Below, piece after piece: positions 62,723 to 64,000 of a stretch of 64,000 nt of DNA. How positions within the stretch are numbered: position 1 is the first letter of the stretch; each line of letters opens with the position of its first letter. Under the pieces are notes generated by a model that saw nothing but the letters and a program-made list of their open reading frames with translations, was not told the DNA's origin and made no database searches. The translations under genes were made by a program, and so were the position numbers. Source of the DNA: Chenggangzhangella methanolivorans (GTDB lineage: Bacteria > Pseudomonadota > Alphaproteobacteria > Rhizobiales > Methylopilaceae). The stretch covers positions 124,001 through 188,000 of the forward strand of contig NZ_CP081869.1 in assembly GCF_019797865.1 (NCBI RefSeq), in the 5' to 3' direction.

Positions 62723-64000
62723 CGGCGAGCACCTCGTCTCGGGCAAGTGGCACGACCATGCGGACGAGCGTCCCGCCTCCGGGCAACGTCTCGGTCTCGA
62801 GCACGCCCCCGATCTCGGCCACCAGACCCCGGGTTGTCCAAAGCCCGAGCCCAGCGCCCGCGGTGGGGAGCCGGTCCGGTTCTGTCAGCATCGCGGCGGC
62901 CTCGACGGGCAGACCCTCGCCGCGGTCCCGCACCTCGAACGTGACCGACTCCCGCGTGCCGACAACGGCGAGCTCCACGACGGACACGTGCGGCGCGGCC
63001 GCGATCGCGTTCAGCAAGATGTTGAGCAATGCTTGCCGGACGGGACCGCTCGGGATCGGGACCTCAGCGGCCAGTCTGGCGGTGACCGTAACCCGAACGG
63101 ACTCCCGTCGCGCCTCCGCCGCCACGAGCACGAGCAGGTCGTCGACGTCGTCTGGCCTTAGGTTCCGCGCCCCCTCCCGGGGACGGTGGACCGCAAGTGT
63201 TGTTCGGACGACGTCGCGTATCCCTGCAAGCCCGCGTTCGAGCAGGCCGATCGCGCCGTCGCGGGCCGCGGGAACGTGACCGTGCGATCGGAGCGTCGAG
63301 AGCGCGTTGAACAGGCCGCCGAGCGGGTTGTTGATCTCGTGCGCGATCGAGGTAGCCAGCCGTCCGAGGCTGCCGAGCCTCTCCTCCTCGGCGAGGCGCT
63401 TGCGCAGCTCGTCGCGCTCCGTGATCGAGGTGGACAGGCCGTTGTAGGCCCGGAACATCCGCCGGAACTCACCCGGCTTCGCTCGACTTCCCAGTCCGCG
63501 ATCGGGACGGCGACGCCGTCCGACGACGCCCCGAGGTGCTCGGTGAGAACGCGGACGGGTCGCATCATCCGCGCGACCACCAGCCAGCCGGCGGCGGCGA
63601 AGAATGCCACCAGGATGCCGTTAGTGACCAGCAGGGTCGCTATCACATCGCGTCTCTCGGCGGCGAGGTGGCTCGTGTCGAATGTCGCGTAGAGGTGCCC
63701 GATGGTGCGGCCGGGATAGGACAGCTCGCGGTGGGCCCGGGCGGTGGCCGATCCGCTCTCATATGCGAATGGACGAGACTCGCTTGGCACGAAGGCGGAC
63801 CCGACCGCGTGGGACCGCGGGTCGGAGGCGGCGATCACCGCGCCACGCGGATCGGTGACGACTGCCTCGGAGGGCCGGAGGCCTTTGTACTGGTCCCGGG
63901 CGCGCGCGATCGCGTCGTAGACCTCCCAGACGTCGTCCCTTAGTACGGACGGCCCGACCGCCGAGGACAGGCCGTCGAGATAGCCTTGGGCGAGTTCACG
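62712..64000 (-). CDS. aioS: AioS sensor histidine kinase, partial at right edge, frame break
   Basis: The visible part begins inside the periplasmic sensor domain (YLDGLSSAVGPSVLRDD, ARDQYKGLRPSEAVVTDPRG), then a membrane span (VIATLLVTNGILVAFFAAAG) and a HAMP-like region (RMMRPVRVLTEHLGAS). After a one-base break near 63480 come the H-box SIAHEINNPLGGLFNALST, an N-box (NILLNAIAAAP) and GAGLGLWTTRGLVAEIGG. The aioX sensor gene is expected beyond the window edge. The family partner of AioR. Confidence 0.87.

Overview
The window is GC-rich bacterial DNA whose gene families (aioSR-aioBA arsenite oxidation, Crp/Fnr and MerR regulators, RND metal efflux, small secreted copper-cluster proteins) point to an alphaproteobacterium, probably of the Hyphomicrobiales; this is inference from family recognition only. 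It reads as an accessory metal-resistance island with two defence-like or mobile modules inside it. About 35 single-base reading-frame breaks fall in otherwise intact, motif-complete genes, roughly one per 2 kb, some at homopolymers. I read most of them as indel errors in the assembly rather than gene decay, so genes are given with their reconstructed full extents.

Layout. 0-0.7 kb: 3' part of a sigma-like gene and a DUF2188 protein. 0.8-5.3 kb: a type II CBASS anti-phage operon (CD-NTase, E2-E1 Cap2, JAB Cap3, transmembrane SAVED effector). 5.4-14.8 kb: a minus-strand copper operon (lipoprotein, TolC-type outer-membrane protein, CopA-type multicopper oxidase, cupredoxin, CusF, DUF305, DUF4396-multicopper oxidase fusion), a CsoR repressor gene and small secreted proteins. 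14.8-18.5 kb: a Crp/Fnr regulator and a CopA Cu+ P-type ATPase with CsoR-type sites. 18.5-21.4 kb: two nucleotidyltransferase loci resembling toxin-antitoxin or Abi modules. 21.4-27.8 kb: CusBA copper/silver RND efflux, a FixH/YtkA-like protein and a DUF411 protein. 27.9-40 kb: a second Crp/Fnr regulator, a czc cobalt-zinc-cadmium operon with CzcD, and a MerR/ZntA pair with a textbook MerR promoter. 40-43.4 kb: an XRE regulator and an uncharacterised operon built around an AAA+ ATPase fused to an M41-type zinc protease. 44-49.7 kb: a tnsA-tnsB-tnsC-tniQ operon of a Tn7-like transposon without CRISPR genes. 49.8-57.2 kb: arsenic detoxification genes (MFS efflux, ArsH, two ArsR, two kinds of ArsC, ACR3, an ACR3/BASS-like transporter, a MerR). 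57.2-64 kb: arsenite oxidase AioBA with its AioS/AioR control genes, split by an opposite-strand HEPN/zinc-ribbon gene.

How it fits together. Periplasmic copper oxidation and chaperoning combine with Cu+ ATPase and Cus efflux; Czc, CzcD and ZntA deal with divalent zinc, cadmium and cobalt; AioBA oxidises arsenite while ArsC, ACR3 and ArsH handle what enters the cell. Operators can be read directly for CsoR (TACCC-N5-GGGTA), for MerR upstream of zntA, for both ArsR genes, and for a probable Crp/Fnr-type regulator. That last motif, ATGTGG-N6-CCACAT or close to it, sits 69-70 bp upstream of three small secreted-protein genes. A sigma-54 promoter precedes aioB. The transposition genes have an A/T-richer look than the surrounding metal genes; I could not find the transposon ends.
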